From: Amphiura filiformis
Taxonomy: Eukaryota > Echinodermata > Ophiuroidea > Amphilepidida > Amphiuridae
Direction: 5' to 3'
DNA: 64,000 nucleotides
Assembly: GCF_039555335.1 (NCBI RefSeq)
Contig: NC_092636.1
Location: 61,259,991-61,323,990, forward strand
Below the pieces are notes generated by a model. That model saw only the letters and a program-made list of their open reading frames with translations, did not search any database and was not told the origin of the DNA. This document shows positions 22,498 to 36,914 of this stretch, piece after piece. The position numbers and the translations under genes are program-made. Positions within the stretch are counted from its first letter, which is position 1; every line of letters begins with the position of its first letter.

Positions 22498-23731
22498 TTA
22501 AGGGGGTACTACACCCATTGATTTTTTTTTGCATTTTTTTGCATTTTGTGAAGAAATTACACACACAAAATTGGACAAAGTGGTATGCAAAATGAAGGGG
22601 CAAATCTTCTCATTTTATTGGTGGCATCGGTATCAACGTAGCTTACATGCTTTTAAAGGTAGAAGCCAAAAGGTGGTACATCACTGATGATTTAAATTCA
22701 CTTCATTTTGGAAAGCTTACTATCAACGGATTTCGTTAAAATTTTGGATATGTGTTGCTAACACATTAGGGAAATAAAGTTGATATGTAAAATGGGAATA
22801 AGTGGTTCCTGATTTCTTTTATGACTTCATGAACTTGGTGCTCCACAACTATCAAAAAGGAACTAGTTAAAATGCTTCTATTTTCAATGTTGAGCTATAT
22901 TTTGTATTTTTAACTTGCGACATTATTTCACTGAAACTTAATTAAGCCATAGGTAACAGGTTACCACAACCATACTACAGCAATGTTGAAAAAAAAAAAA
23001 TGTATTTCTTGTCACCTATACCACCATATTGGGTAGTTTTCCGTAGGCTTAACTTTTGTGATTTTGGTAACTATTTTATATTTATTTGTGAAATCCATCT
23101 CAACTAGGCATTCTAAATTGTACTCACCATTAACATCCCAAGGTATATTACTAGTAGTATATCCACCTTGCACTTCTCGATATATATCCAGTTAAAGACA
23201 GAATATCAAAATTATGCCTCATTATGATATCACAGACTCTCACATGTGTATTCAAAATTGATGCTTAAATTTGACCTGAACCAACTGACCTATAACCTGA
23301 CATACGGTGACCTAATAGCCTTTTCTTCTCCTAACAACACATTATAGTATTAAATTGACTAATGACTATGCATCCATTGTGTAAGTGTTTATTTAATTTA
23401 TTCAGTGTTATATTTTGCATGCACCACTAGATTTTCTATAGAGAGTATAACAAAGGATTTAATGTATTCTATTCATGTACTCTACTTGAACATGTTGAAT
23501 AGAATAAATTATGGTTTGTTATGAAACACACATCTGAGTTACCAGGATACAGTAAACAAAAAATATATAGGGCTAAAATGACTTACTAAAATGGTTTAAA
23601 AGCACTTTGTATGTAGATATATTTTATAAGTTCAGGACATGAGGTGATGAACATATTTATGTACTTCATAAATTTGCAAGAAAAAAAAGAAGAGGGTACT
23701 GATGAAAATCAGGGTATTATTCCCCCTTAAT
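22498..23731. mobile_element. possible longer TTAA element related to 1695-2053
   Basis: The left end TTAAGGGGGTACTACACCC is identical to the MITE at 1695. The right end is a poorer match (gggtattattcccccTTAA). Both ends carry TTAA. The interior of about 1.2 kb is AT-rich with no recognisable transposase. The right boundary is uncertain, so this may be a solo left end plus a chance match. Confidence 0.5.
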
Positions 23732-25583
23732 GCTATTCAAACTAAATTATTGTTAATATTTAAGGCAGGTGATATCATTGGAAATACACACATGGTAATA
23801 ACTCTGACTCACTCATTTTTTGCCTTTTTATGAACTCATTTGCCAACAACTTCAGTAGACCAAAGAGTAAATGTGCCACAAAATAGCATTCCGTCCATTT
23901 GATTACAGTATCTAAATATAATCTTCCGTCCATTATATGTGCCTTAATATTTTGTAGTGAACAAGAAAAGTTGATCAAATTGCTATTATTTGTTTACTGT
24001 AATTCTTTGAGCAAAATTCTGAAGTATAATGTTTCAAAGTGTTAAGGTCAAGTGTATAGATCTTGATATTTTATTTGTGTTTTGCTCCCAGTGCATGTAA
24101 AATGTATGTTGTGACTATGTATGCATTATTACCAGTAGCAAACTATGGGCAAATCATTGAACTCCCAGGGAGGAGGGGGTACCTCCATTGGTTTCAGGGT
24201 TTTCACAGAAAATCATCATCCGTAACAGCAGAAATGGGGTAGGGCACACCCATCAAAAAGTAATATGTAACCCCCGGGTTGAACTATGTACCGACTTGTT
24301 CATTCACAACAGACTGTAGATATAAAGCTGTAGTACATTGTATATAGTCTGATTTGAATAGACCACAGAGGCCTTCTTGTTACAAAAATATGATCCGTCC
24401 ATTCTTCTATATTGTGCTATACTTTTAAGTTAAAAAAAAAAAAAAAAAATTTATACTTTATACTTGCCTAAATTGAGCTTCTTTTTTATCTGAGGATTGT
24501 ATCACAGAATTCAAAAAATTCCAAAAATAGGAAAAGGTTAATATACAAGTAAAATGTTTTTATAAGATGAACTTATAAAAAGCCTTTTCAAATCCATGCA
24601 GGTAAATCATAGATTGAAAAGGTATTGCAAAATAAAAAATGATTGTATAAACTATGATAATGCATTGTAAGGAAGTTTCAGCATGCTAGAACAAACCTTG
24701 AACAACTGTGTACAAAATATAAGAGAACATTGGCACTTATGCTAGTTTGAAGTTGGAAAAATAGAAAGATGCACGTTTGTAAACATAATTTTTCAAGTTT
24801 AGTGGCATAATAGTAACATGTACAGAGTTCTCTTTGTATGTATTTTAAAGTTCCTTGCAGTAAAATAATAAGGATCAGTATCAGTGGTAACCCAAAGATT
24901 TCAAATTGTAACTTGTAAATGAGCTAAATATTTTGTAAGCAACATGGATTTTTTACACCACAATTGATAGCAATAAATATTGTTTCTCAAATGAAATAAT
25001 AAGTTTGTGATCTCACTGATTGATGCAGCTAAAGTTTGTTAGGTTTATAATTGGCAGACAAAATGAGACTCGTGACATCATGTATTGATATAGAATGATG
25101 TGCAAAGTTGGGTGCAGCACTTGCATGTTGTCTAATGCGTGGCTTGGGCACTCTTATGTGAATTTATGCACGCAGAAGTTGGGACTTAATTGAAGCGTGC
25201 AGTAATAAAAAGAACAATTTTCGCCAATTATTAGCCAAACAAACTTTAAGAGTTAGCAATTTTCATCTTGTTTGTAAATTGTTAAAGGACTTGGTTTTCC
25301 CTACATCAAATTTTTTTTAGCATACTCTTGCAAGTTTGCGTAAAAGCAGACAAGCAGCTTATTTTTGTTATATTGGGTATGTTGAATTTGAATCTGTTGT
25401 CTGCCAAGCAGTATTTTGAGATTCGGACCCTAAAAAAAGACCCCCTACATGATGGTACAGGGGCTAAAATTTATTTAAACTTTCAACTTTATTTAAACTT
25501 TCAAACATGTCACATTATTTGTCTGGTCCCACAGAAATGTAAAAATGTAAAATTTGTGAGCGTATCACCTATAGATAAGAAAA
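23732..25583. other. intergenic, no gene seen
   Basis: AT-rich sequence with an A-run at about 24432-24449. No coding frame with recognisable similarity. Confidence 0.6.
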
Positions 25584-25919
25584 AGGTCCAAGGTTAATCT
25601 GCTTGTTGTACAGGGGTCAAAAGTCAAGTTGCTCTAATATTCATAAAATTGAGGCAATTGTTCATCTAGCTTAGGTTTCAGAGGTTTGCACTCTCTGCGA
25701 TGGCTGGTTAGTATGCTACACTGCAAAAGGTCAGTAGGATTTAGTAGGATTCAGTGGCCTTTGTTTTTATTTATCGTTTATCTTTACATTACAGATAGTA
25801 CAAACTATTCTTTTCCTGAATCCTTAAACTTTAGGAATAATTTGCCTGGAATTTTATGAAAATCAGAGCAACTTTGATTTAGAACTCCTGTACAACATCA
25901 ACACTCTGACCTTGGACCT
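25584..25919. mobile_element. palindromic MITE-like element, AGGTCCAAGG termini
   Basis: The left arm aggtccaaggttaatctgct, tgttgtacagg and aagttgctct is matched inverted at 25855-25919 (agagcaactttgat, cctgtacaaca, ccttggacct). The arms are about 65 bp and imperfect. No coding capacity. Confidence 0.7.
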
Positions 25920-26278
25920 GTTGAGCCTCATAATTTGGGAACTACATAATATGCACAAATTTTACATTTTGTGATCCTTAGAGGAATATTAATGTTTGAG
26001 TGAATTTGGAAGTTGTTTAATTTTTGCCCCCTACATATTCTATAGGAACATTTTTGGTTGGAGGGTTGAACAGCTTGGCAGACAAATTTAACATGACAAA
26101 AATATGTTGGTTGCAAGCTTTTTAAACTTGCCAAATGAACTTCTTTGGCTATAACCTAAGAAGTTCCCACAGCAAATGTCAGGTCAGTTATTGACAAAAA
26201 AGTATTCCTGAAGACGACACAAAATAAATCACACACACAACTGATAGATTTTATATATGTGCGGATTGACTGGCAACA

Positions 26279-26284
26279 TTTATT
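26279..26284 (-). terminator. candidate distal APBB poly(A) signal (AATAAA on minus strand)
   Basis: On the minus strand, AATAAA is followed about 40 bases later by a GT-rich tract (complement of cacacacacaac at 26230-26241), a good cleavage-site layout. If used, the APBB 3' UTR would be about 11.6 kb. Other minus-strand AATAAA motifs lie closer to the stop, for example near 35433, so this end is one option among several. Confidence 0.35.
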
Positions 26285-28273
26285 GGCGTTATAACACTTC
26301 TGACTGTACACTGATAGTGACACAATAAATGCAAGATAAGCAAAAGGAAAATGACAACATCACTGATTCTATCCAATATTGTAGTTGCATACAATCCAGA
26401 TATTGCATGGTTACAAATATCTTTCGTTGCACGAGTTGGCCATTGTTTTCTTACAGCACCGTTTTTTTTAAAACCACTACGTTTTAGTCACAAACTGTAC
26501 CCACCACACGATATCAATTACAAATAAGTTTTAGCTTTACGTTGGTGCACAAATTGAGTCACAATTATTTTTCTCAGATAATCATTCGTTCAAACAGATC
26601 CTTTTGCACGTAGAGAGTAACAGTATTACCAGAAAACATGAGAAATAACCATGCATACGTTTTGAAATAGTACCGTAAACTTTAGATTATAAGCTGCATC
26701 ACTGCTGAAACAAACAAGATGCAGCTTGCATTACAGACTAATAGTACAACATTAAATACCATATGTATATACAACATTGTAAGTTACAGATAAATATTTT
26801 ACTCATAATCGTCAAACATCAAGTTTTTTATTTTCTATTAACAAAATGGATAGAAACAGTTTGTTGTTTTCCTATTCTAAAGTTTAAAGATGCCAAATGA
26901 AGTTCTAAGTAATTCCAGACATAATTCCAGTATTTGTTTACCCATTTCAAATTCTATTACAGTAGATGAAATAATTGTTGATGATGATGCTGATAAGTTT
27001 TGTGCTCAAATTAATTTACTGTAATAAAAATATTGATGACACTTTACTATTTTAATCACTCAAATCTTTCTTTTCCCAAAATGTGATGTGTGACCATTCT
27101 TGATTGAGTCATTTGCTAGATTTGTAACCCAAATCCTCAAAAACTTGCACTTAAACTTCAAAACCCACTTTAATTTTCATGTTCTGAGACTTATAAAGTG
27201 CCTGGGCAGTTAACATACTCCGATAGGTAGCATTGCCATGCTTAATCCAAATGTTTGCACTTTGCACTTCGTCAGATGACACTTCTTGTACAGATATTCA
27301 AAACTGTTCAAAGTTGCACATTTATGGAAACTTCTATCACAATCAGTTAAAACCAAGTTAAGATCAAATTTTGTGTTCAAAATCAAGTTCATTAAGTTCT
27401 TGTCTAAGATTGCTGTTTGGAAAGTTGAATTAACTTGACACTGACTAACAAACATCATGAGTTGCTAGTAATGAGATAATTATGAATCTATTGGTAAATT
27501 CCCAGAATTAAGAAGCATTTTCCCCACCGTACCCTCTTTAACAAATGACTCCAGTAAATAAAGGATGGTCACTATTGAATACCTGTGATGTTGACATGAA
27601 AACTGAATCAACTTATTAAACCTCATTTAACATCTTGGCATAAGCTAGATATCTGCTCTGTATAACTACAATACTTTTTTTTTTATTTCTATACATTAAA
27701 AGCTGGTGGTTACCAATATCACTTTTCTATCATTTTTTTTAATCTGGTAAATTTTGTACAATTTAAAGGTAGGTGGAATACACGTTCGAACACAATCACA
27801 CACAAGAAGAATAGTTAAGAAATGAATGTCTTGGTTCAAAGAAGTGCTGTACCGGGCTTACCCTTTATAGAATGCATTTTCGGGAAAACCTCACTTTTTC
27901 TCCAACGAATATTGTTGAGCTCAATGTAAACAGTTCATTTTATGAGCCTTGGATTTAAAAATAACCTCCCATTTCATGATTGATAGTATTATAAGCATTA
28001 TAATGATACAATCAGTCACTGTTACTCTGCAGTGTCTTAACTATTCTCATAGCTCATAGTTGGTGTCCAAATACAATACTTCATAACACATAAAAGACAC
28101 AGGACCAGAGCTTTGTTAACAATTTAGACACTACCATACAGTATGATTCTACCAAACTAATGCTACATTATTTTTCACAGCACTTCTTTTCACCAAGGTC
28201 TACGTAAGTGATCGATATACAAGTGTTCGTGGAAAGTACTCGCCTTTCTCTCAGCACACAGTAAGATAAACTT

Positions 28274-28530
28274 GGCTAATTCATTTACAGTCCACACTCC
28301 TGTGGAGAATTTTGGTAATATTTTCTACAGGGGGAGTATGCATTTCAAGTGGAATTAGTACATTAACAAACTCTTATTTGAAACTCGTCCTCCCTCTGTG
28401 GAAGATTCAGGTTGAATATTTCTCAGAGGGTGTATGTAATTCAAATGGAGCTGCCTAATGCATTCATAAATTCATATTCCCGATGTGGAAGATACACAGT
28501 GGTAGTGTGGATTTTAAATGGAATAGCCCA
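28274..28530. mobile_element. GGGCTATTCC-family MITE, copy 2
   Basis: The right end gtgtggattttaaatggaat plus agccca matches the family terminus exactly. The left end, ggctaattcatttacagtcc followed by acact, is degenerate. Inner words gtggaagat and cagagggtgtatg are as in the other copies. Confidence 0.75.
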
Positions 28531-29101
28531 ATAAAGATATTGAACCTAGAAGACAGAACCCAATTCATATGTGGAATAAATATAATCAGATAAATTAATT
28601 GGGGTACATTGATATATAGATAGATTGATGGTGCTTAAGTACAGACTCATCATTCTCATGCGTCAGTCGAAGTACTTGCATTGTCCCATTACATGATGTT
28701 AAATGACCTTATTACATATTTCAGTATAATTCTATCCTTACAAAGTATTAGTACAACATTACAAACCGGTCATTTTTGACCTGTTTTGCACGACTGAACA
28801 CACTGAATTAGGAGAACAATCTAATTTTACACCATACAAACAATAGCTTGTATGGTTTAAACACAAATTGTATAAATACCTTGTAAATGTTTCAATTTTT
28901 CACTTGATTTTCAACCACTTCTTGTAACAAAGTTTGTGTTTGGTCCTTATTATCACATGTATCAGAAACCAGCTCTGATTTTGGACTATTACCTAGATAT
29001 TTTATCGAAGGTAATCCAAAGTTTTACTACATACAGTTATGTTTACGTTTCTAATACATCCTTCACTTGTGACTACATGCACCTGTAATATGGACTCATA
29101 T

Positions 29102-29420
29102 TGGGCTATTCCATTTGATAAACACTCCCCTTGAGAAAAACTTTGGACAGCCAACTAAATTCAACAGTTTTAGCCATTTCAGATCAAACAATTTTCATCC
29201 CCCCAAAAGCAGAATGGTACAGATGATTTTGTAATTCGAACAAAGTTCCATAAAAAGGGGCCAGATTGTGTAACATTCAATCGGATTTCAACATTTGTAG
29301 AGTTTTCAACTGGATTTTAATATAAGCATGCACAACATTCTACTGGGATTGACCATATTGTTCAACTGGAATTCAGTTAGCAATGTCATCTTCAACAGGG
29401 AGTGTGGATGGAACAACCCA
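29102..29420. mobile_element. GGGCTATTCC-family MITE, copy 3
   Basis: Begins tgggctattccatttgataa followed by acactcccc, and ends gggagtgtggatggaacaac followed by cca. The interior differs from other copies, with repeats of attcaacnggatttt type. Non-coding. Confidence 0.7.
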
Positions 29421-32400
29421 TTGTGAGACTCTGAACTTGGCAACACACACTTTGAAATGTATATACCCAAGTTCATTGTATACAAGTAACTGGAGTCCAA
29501 TTTTGAAGTGCTGAGTAAGAATTATTGGACTTTTTAAAAGATACATTTCCCGTTAAAGTCTTTGTGTGCTCAACATAATACACTTCTCAAGTTGAGCTTT
29601 AACCCAATCTGGCCGGACTGTATGAGCACAGTTAGCCGAGTTACTTATTGTGATACAAGTATTGTATACTGTACATATGTATGTTTATTGTACCCCTATA
29701 CACTTCAAATTTACTCACAAATGTACCTGTTTTGTATTCTTACTCAAAGTTGCAGTTGAGTCAAATAACTCTTTGCATTAACTCCTAATTGCCTCCATAA
29801 CTCACTCTGACAAATCTCTACAAAAGCACATCCCCCTCTGCATAGAAAAAAACAACTCAATTCATCACAAAAGAAATTCGTTAAATACCACTGAAAATAG
29901 CGTCGTCATTATGATACACATCTTGAAATACCACCTAAAAATAATATTGCTCATAACAAAATAAGGGTACTATATTTATAATAACATTTTATCTGTACAT
30001 GTGTTTACTATTTTAAGCATGCAGCAAACAACAGCTTACTAAAGTTTTGATGGAGTTAAAATAAAAATTTCAGATATTTTTTTTAAATTGCCAAAAACAT
30101 ATGGAAGCAAAAACAACCTCAAGGTGCAGTAAACTTGCCGATAAAAGTGAGAAAAATTATTTAGAAAGTATTCCTTCCAACAATTGCCGTAACACTACAG
30201 CATTCTTTCTAATTAGCAAAATAGGAAGAGGAACAAAGAAATGACCATTCTGATGTCCAAATAAAATATATGCACCATGTACAAGCTTCCGTTTGGATGC
30301 AGAAATGGGGTCAACCGATATCTAAAATATGAGATATCATCTTTATATATTAAAAAAGGGTTTTGGCAGACCCTACAAGCAAGCGCACGCACAACAATAA
30401 TACTCAATTCCGTCAGTTTTTCTCTTGTTAAAAAATACCGACAAGACATTTGCAAGAAGTTTTATAAGCCCAGTAAAAATGTAAATATATATAATTATAT
30501 ATATTTATATCATCTGAATATCTCTCTTAGTGCTAAAACTGAAATCTATCGGCTAATCAGTTAGTCTAACTACTATGTAGAAAATAACAATACTATCTAC
30601 TTCCTACACATTTGCCATATTTCATCTTAAATTCCATCCAAAAAATCAATCGCCTTCTATCAACCAATCATTCCTAAACAAAAATAGTTTTCTTCCACAC
30701 AAAAAAGTCTTGTTTTACTCTATTTAGCCAACAATTAAAAATGTTCTCCAGGACTATGTCTTTTATTTCAAAAATTCTTTGTCCAAATGCAGAAACCATT
30801 CATATATATATTAAGGCAAATGTAGATCTAGATTGGCTATGTGATGACAGTGTTCCTCTGTGGTATACAATAAAATCAACTAAATACCATCAACTCCATT
30901 GCTTTTCAGTTGGGTAACAAACCACATAAAATATACATGAATCAAGTCCTACTGTACATGAAATTTGACTATAATGCTAGTGATCGTAGACTATATTTGG
31001 CGTCCAATAAATATTCATAAAAATTTGTCGTCAGGTTAACCCACCATCGCACAATCTCTCCTGCACACATAATTTTGTATACCAGCAATTAACATACTAT
31101 TAAAATACATGTATGTTTTTATTGTCATGATTTACCATATTCCAAGAAGCACCTGGGAGACTTGAGACAGTTGGGAGTAATTGTAAGCTATCTGTGACTA
31201 GGGTAACTTCCTTAACCATTTATGACTATATACTAACGAACACTATCTAACATATACTATGGGTAGTTGTGAATGACATACAATATAAAGCCAACATACG
31301 ACTAATATTCATTGAAAAGTTTTACAAATATCTCACCTTACATACAAGTTTGGATAAAAATGTTACCATGGTGATCGTTGTCATGACAGCCAAATGTTAC
31401 CAGCTGCAGTGTATAAATAGGCTGTTTTTATGTTAGATACTAATAAAGCAGCTAGAATCCTTCTAGGATACACCAGTGGTTGATATAATACAACATTAGC
31501 GATACTGTCTACAACTTTCTAAGATCTACTTTTAATTTTCTTATTCAGAGAATAAATATCTACTGTGCACTACAGAGACGGAGACTACGGTTCGAATCTA
31601 AGATAGTATATTGAGTCCTTTGGTGAAAGCCGTGATGTTGTAACATGAAGTGAACTACGATAATATTACAAGACTCATTTGCAAAGACAATATAATATAT
31701 TCTATAAATATAATGCTACCTGTTATGTCTGTCGCTCTCTCTCACATATTACAAGTCTACATTATGGTATTAAAACAGCTCAATCGTCGCACTGACAGTT
31801 TTTATAAAATTGTACATATCGTAGTAATGGAATTATAATAATGGAATGATTTGGAGGAAAAATACCATTTAGATTAAACATACAGATAAACCCACCAAGC
31901 AAGCAAAGAAATCGTCATAATTAATTTATTGTATAAATGTGGAGTACACATCAGTTTTATATTTGTACAGATTGCTTGTTCAGGGGAAAAAGAACTTTTT
32001 TGTAATTGTTGCAGATTTCTATTATTTCACATGAAATATCTTAGTTTATCATGATAACGTCGACGAATATGGTTAAACCGAGGTAAAACATTTAATGGAG
32101 TACTACTTTGCATCCACTACAGAATAGAGTTGTGTCAACAAATAGTGGGGCTTATACAAAAACCTCCTTAAACAGATGCATTGAAGTATTCACCTCTACA
32201 CAATACAAAATGAGTCTTTGTGTATATCATGGCGTACTTACTACATGTATTTTCAACAAATTTGGTGTTTCTTTTTTATTTTGTACAAAAAGACAGGCAC
32301 ACATTTTGTTACTCGCCAAATCACCACATCCTCATCATAAAAATCGGCCAATTTGTTTTATTTACATTGTAGTCCATTGCATCGAAACAAGCACATTCCT

Positions 32401-32635
32401 TCGAGTAGTATATATACAAATGTGACATTTTGGGGGTAGGGGGTGTTGTGACAGAACTTGAGCTGATTTTGGAAATGCACTTAAATCAGGTTTACCACTT
32501 CAGAATCAAAAAGACTATAAAATAAATCTTACCAGATGCAAAAGTTGATGCTCAGTAGCATCGTATGTAAAACATTCAACACCGGGCACAATGACCCTTC
32601 CATTTTATGCACTGCTGATCCAGGATTGGGTTATG

Positions 32636-32820
32636 CCAGTTGAAATTCATACACCCCCTATGGAAGACATGACCTTAATTGCCTACACAGTGAGTGTGAG
32701 TGTAGATTTCAAATGGAGTCATCCATTCAGGTAACCCCATTTTAAATTCATACTACCTGTGTGGACGATCAAGGTCATGTCTTCCATTGGGGGTGTATGG
32801 ATTTCAACTGGAATAGCCCA
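32636..32820. mobile_element. GGGCTATTCC-family MITE, copy 4
   Basis: Begins ttgggttatgccagttgaaa followed by ttcatacaccccc and ends gggtgtatggatttcaactg followed by gaatagccca. Extended pairing includes gaagacatgacctt at the left with aaggtcatgtcttc at the right, so this copy can fold almost completely. Confidence 0.8.
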
Positions 32821-34039
32821 TATGACAAATGCTTAATTACCAAGCACAGAGAGTACCTTATGTTATAGACTTGATTGCACCTATCCTGATTACAACAGCT
32901 TACACAAGTTCATCGTCGTTAGTATTCACTGCCTTTTTGAAAGATATGATAAACACAATGATCTCTCAGAACTCCATCATGAATGTTAATATTAACATAA
33001 GAAATTTTAGCCAGCAGAAATGATTTGGATCTTCAGAGAAACCAAAATACCAGTGATGAAGATTCATCTTGCATTGATTACGATAATTTGATTCTTAAGA
33101 AGAAAATAAAACGCCCATAAATGACTAGATTTTCAATTTATTTACCTGAATAAAGAACAAGCTCAATAAGTACTATTTTGATCTACACCAACAAAAGGTA
33201 ATACCACGGCTGAATACCAATCAAGTGTTATCATTCTTGCTTTACATAATTGTGTATGCAGTCACTCCTAAATCTATCCCAACAAAATATACACATTTCC
33301 CATGATGGAAACAATATGGTAGTGATTGAATAATATGATATTTCACCATCTACTTGGTTCTGCAACTTCTGTGAAGTGGTGGTGCTGTATCTGTTTGTAT
33401 GATGTACATATGATTGGCAACTTGGTCTTCTTGACCAATTGAAATTTCAAAACTTTTTTAAACATCAAGCCACTCAAGACGATGTACTGAACATAAAATT
33501 TGATAGTAATCATCAATTTCAGTTTGTTTACTTTTACTACAACTCCCACCAATCAAAACATAATGTGGTAACTTGAGCTTTGCCTAACTCACTAAGTCGA
33601 GCCACAATGCAATGAGCAAGGGACAGAGAGATGGGTATTCTGTGATGCAAGAACCAGATCTAAATGAACTATGACCTTTAATGGCCTCATTCCCAGTGGC
33701 ATAGTTCAAAGACCATTGAAAAATCATTGCTCACAAGTTTACATCGAATTAATTGTGGAGTAAATGAGTTTTTTTGTACCCAACACCTTCAAAGGTAATT
33801 TTTTTGTGTGCACAAACATATTGGGATTAAAGAAGTGTGTTTTAGATCCTTGTGATGTACCACCAAATTTGGATACAAACATGCTCATCTGTCATGCAGG
33901 AGGATACAGTTCTGTAAGTTTAACATCCAATGTTTGTGCATTCATAAAATGACTTTTTAAATGAGTTGGGTACAAAGTCTCATACTCCAAGGTCAATTGT
34001 TGAGCTATTTATTGTTAAACTGATGTTAATGAACTATGC

Positions 34040-34620
34040 CAATTAGAATTAGACCATTTTAACTCATAGTGTAATACTAAACTGATCAAGACCTAACAGT
34101 AAACTGCATACCCAATAATGGACCCACCAATATCTTATTCCAACATGTAGCACCTAGTGCCCCAGGCTCATAGTGCAATACTACACTGATCAAGACCTAA
34201 CAGTAAACTGCATACCCAATTATGGCCCCACTGATACCTCATTTCACCATGTAACACATAGTGCCCTGGGTTCATAGTGCAATAATACACTGATCAAGAC
34301 CTAACAGTAAACTGCATACCCAATTTTGGCCCCACCAATAATGTCATTCCAACATGCAGCACCTAGTGCCCCAGGCTCATAGTGCAACATTACGGATTAC
34401 CTAATAAACTGCATACCCAATTGTAGCCCTACCAACATAACTTATTCCACCATGCAGCACCTACTGCCCCGGGCTCATCTACCAACATAACTCATTCCAT
34501 CATGCAGTACCTAGTGCCCGAGCTAATCATTAGTGAAACATCGCACTAATCAAGACCTATCAGTAAATTGCACAACCAATTATGGCCCTACCAACACAAC
34601 TCATTCCACCATGCAGCACT
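34040..34620. repeat. tandem repeat, period about 104 bp, five or so copies
   Basis: The unit contains gatcaagacctaacagtaaa, ctgcatacccaat, tggccccacc and cagcacctagtgcccc. The gatcaagacc landmark starts at 34084, 34188 and 34292 (spacing 104 each), then degenerates near 34394 and returns near 34547. Non-coding. The later copies carry deletions. Confidence 0.85.
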
Positions 34621-36218
34621 ACTGTCCATATAATGCCGTAAATACTGATTTGTATCACTTCACAAACTGTAGTGTGCTTGATATTATTATGTTCTTTACG
34701 CTACACCTAGTTATTTGTAATCCCACGTCCCAATCAAGTTATTCTTTCTTTAAATATCGATTTCAATCACCTTCTTTTCAAGCCGATTCATACATACTCA
34801 CAAAAAAAAAAAAAAAAAGCAATTATACTCTACTAATATAACAAATAGACTAAATCTACACATTACGTTATTCGTTGTCTTTCAGAAACCTCCATATAAG
34901 CACCGCGTGCTACAACGACTTATCGTCTGACGATGTTATATCCCGTAATAATAATACATAATTGTTTTTTTTAAATCCAATATTCGAGGAATAAATTACT
35001 GATAAAGAGTAACATATTATCATTAATATCATTATTTTTCTTCTATTTATATTTTTCACATATTTACATAATTTCAACTATACATATGTATTGAAATATT
35101 CTTGATTTTTTTGACTGCTGGCCATGATTGTTTTAGTGCGAGCACAATTTTTGCATGTGAGTTTAAAGTTAATGTTGTGCCTTGTATGTATGTGCAACAT
35201 AAACGGCAAGTTATCAAAATCTGAGAAAAAGTTGAAAACCTTGACCCACACTGTTGACACCTCCAGTTCAACCAACAATGCAATGATGTATAATTCAATT
35301 GCACAACCTGTTGTTGTAATTAACTTTAATGATCGTTTCTCTTTTTTCAAAGTAGTGGTGCGCAATCTGTCGCTTATTGCATCACGGACTTTTGACTTCA
35401 GTAATCTCTCTCAGTGACATTTAGAATGATACATGTTTATTATTTGTTAATTGGAAAGCATCAATGCTCCATATGGCACCTTGTCCAAAGTGGCGAGTCT
35501 CAATGACCTGGTATCATTGAAACCTAAAATTTGAAATGTCTGTCAATATGAATAGCAAACCATTTTCATTTGAGCGAACAGAATCGAACTTACGTACGCG
35601 TACTGCTTCATTCTACACCACTATTTCTATTGGGCATTTTAAATATGGAACAACATTCAGGCATTTAAGAGTGGTCATTTGATGTCCATGTGATGTACAG
35701 TTAGTATACATGTGACGCACATGTGACGGCATATGTATTTGTCTACATAATTGTGCCCAGGGTTTCTCCTATTGAAAGGTTAATGATCTCTTTACATGTA
35801 AATCACATCATTTTAAGTGTCTCTTCTTGACTTATTCCTGTGGCAAATTCACATTGCACAGAAGCCACCCACAAAACATAACTTTGTGGGTTACAGTTCA
35901 ACCTGAATACCATATCTGTGGTTTGAAAATGACCACTATATTTGACTCCTAAATGGACCCTTATTAGCATAGCATTAATGCATCTAACTTGCAATTATAT
36001 CAGACTTGGAGAGAGAGCATAGGGTTACATATCTAATGGAAGTCCATACAGGCTGCACACCACAAAGATATAAAAGGTACCAACCAGGCCGCTAACTTGG
36101 ACACTTCAATTAAGTTAAATGCTGAACTCGATCACCTGACTTAGCCTTCTTGACATTTAAATCTACATTGTGCACCGCTGAGCAAGCAAAAGAAATCAGC
36201 AATTAGAAGTGCTAAAAC

Positions 36219-36500
36219 GAGCCATTTCATTTAAATCCAAACTACCTTTGTGGAAGATGTTAGAAATTCTTCCACAGGGAGAATAGAAATTCGAATGGAA
36301 TGAACACATTTGGCAACTCCATTTGAATCTCATATGCTCTCTGAGAAAGATTCAACCTGAATCTTCCACAGAGGGAGACCGAGTTTCAAATAAAGTTGGT
36401 TAATGTGTTACTTCCATTTGAAATTCATACTCCCCGTATTAATAGAAGATATTTCCAAAATCTTCCACAGACGGAGTGTGGACTTTAAACATATTAGCCT
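36219..36500. mobile_element. GGGCTATTCC-family MITE, copy 5
   Basis: Termini gagccatttcatttaaatcc and gtgtggactttaaacatatt followed by agcct are diverged forms of the family ends. The interior has the characteristic cttccacagaggga, tcatactccc and gaagatatttcc words. Non-coding and older than copies 1 and 4. Confidence 0.7.
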
Positions 36501-36914
36501 AATCGAAGCATGCATATTTCCAAAAATTCAATTCCCAATCAGTCCCAATCCATAATCAGATAGTTGGCACCAAATTCAATCAAGAAAAAACAAATAAGGG
36601 TAAAAAAAGAATATTCTGATAGTTTTTATACTGGCTATGTAATCCCAGAGATTAATTAGCTCTGATCTTAATCACAACAAATCCGGTGAGGATTATCCGC
36701 AAGTGGGATAAATCCTCTTACGGCTGTTCATAAGAACAGGCTGCATCAATCGTTTGATCCTGAAACCTCAAGTTGCACTTGGGTTACCATGGCAACACCC
36801 ATGTTTTACAAATTACAAGTTTGTAACAATTACTTTTTAAAAAGCCAATTTTCTCCTTCACCGAGCACACGTTTACACACACCAAATAAAATAATTGTGC
36901 AGTCGTAATATATA

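Noticed and set aside
31560..31610. ggttcgaatc, resembling the T-loop of a tRNA
   Set aside because: The surrounding bases do not form the acceptor, D or anticodon stems, so no tRNA can be supported.
34040..34620. Regularly spaced repeat, considered as a CRISPR array
   Set aside because: The whole 104-base unit is repeated, with no short repeat plus unique spacer pattern, and the DNA is an animal genome.
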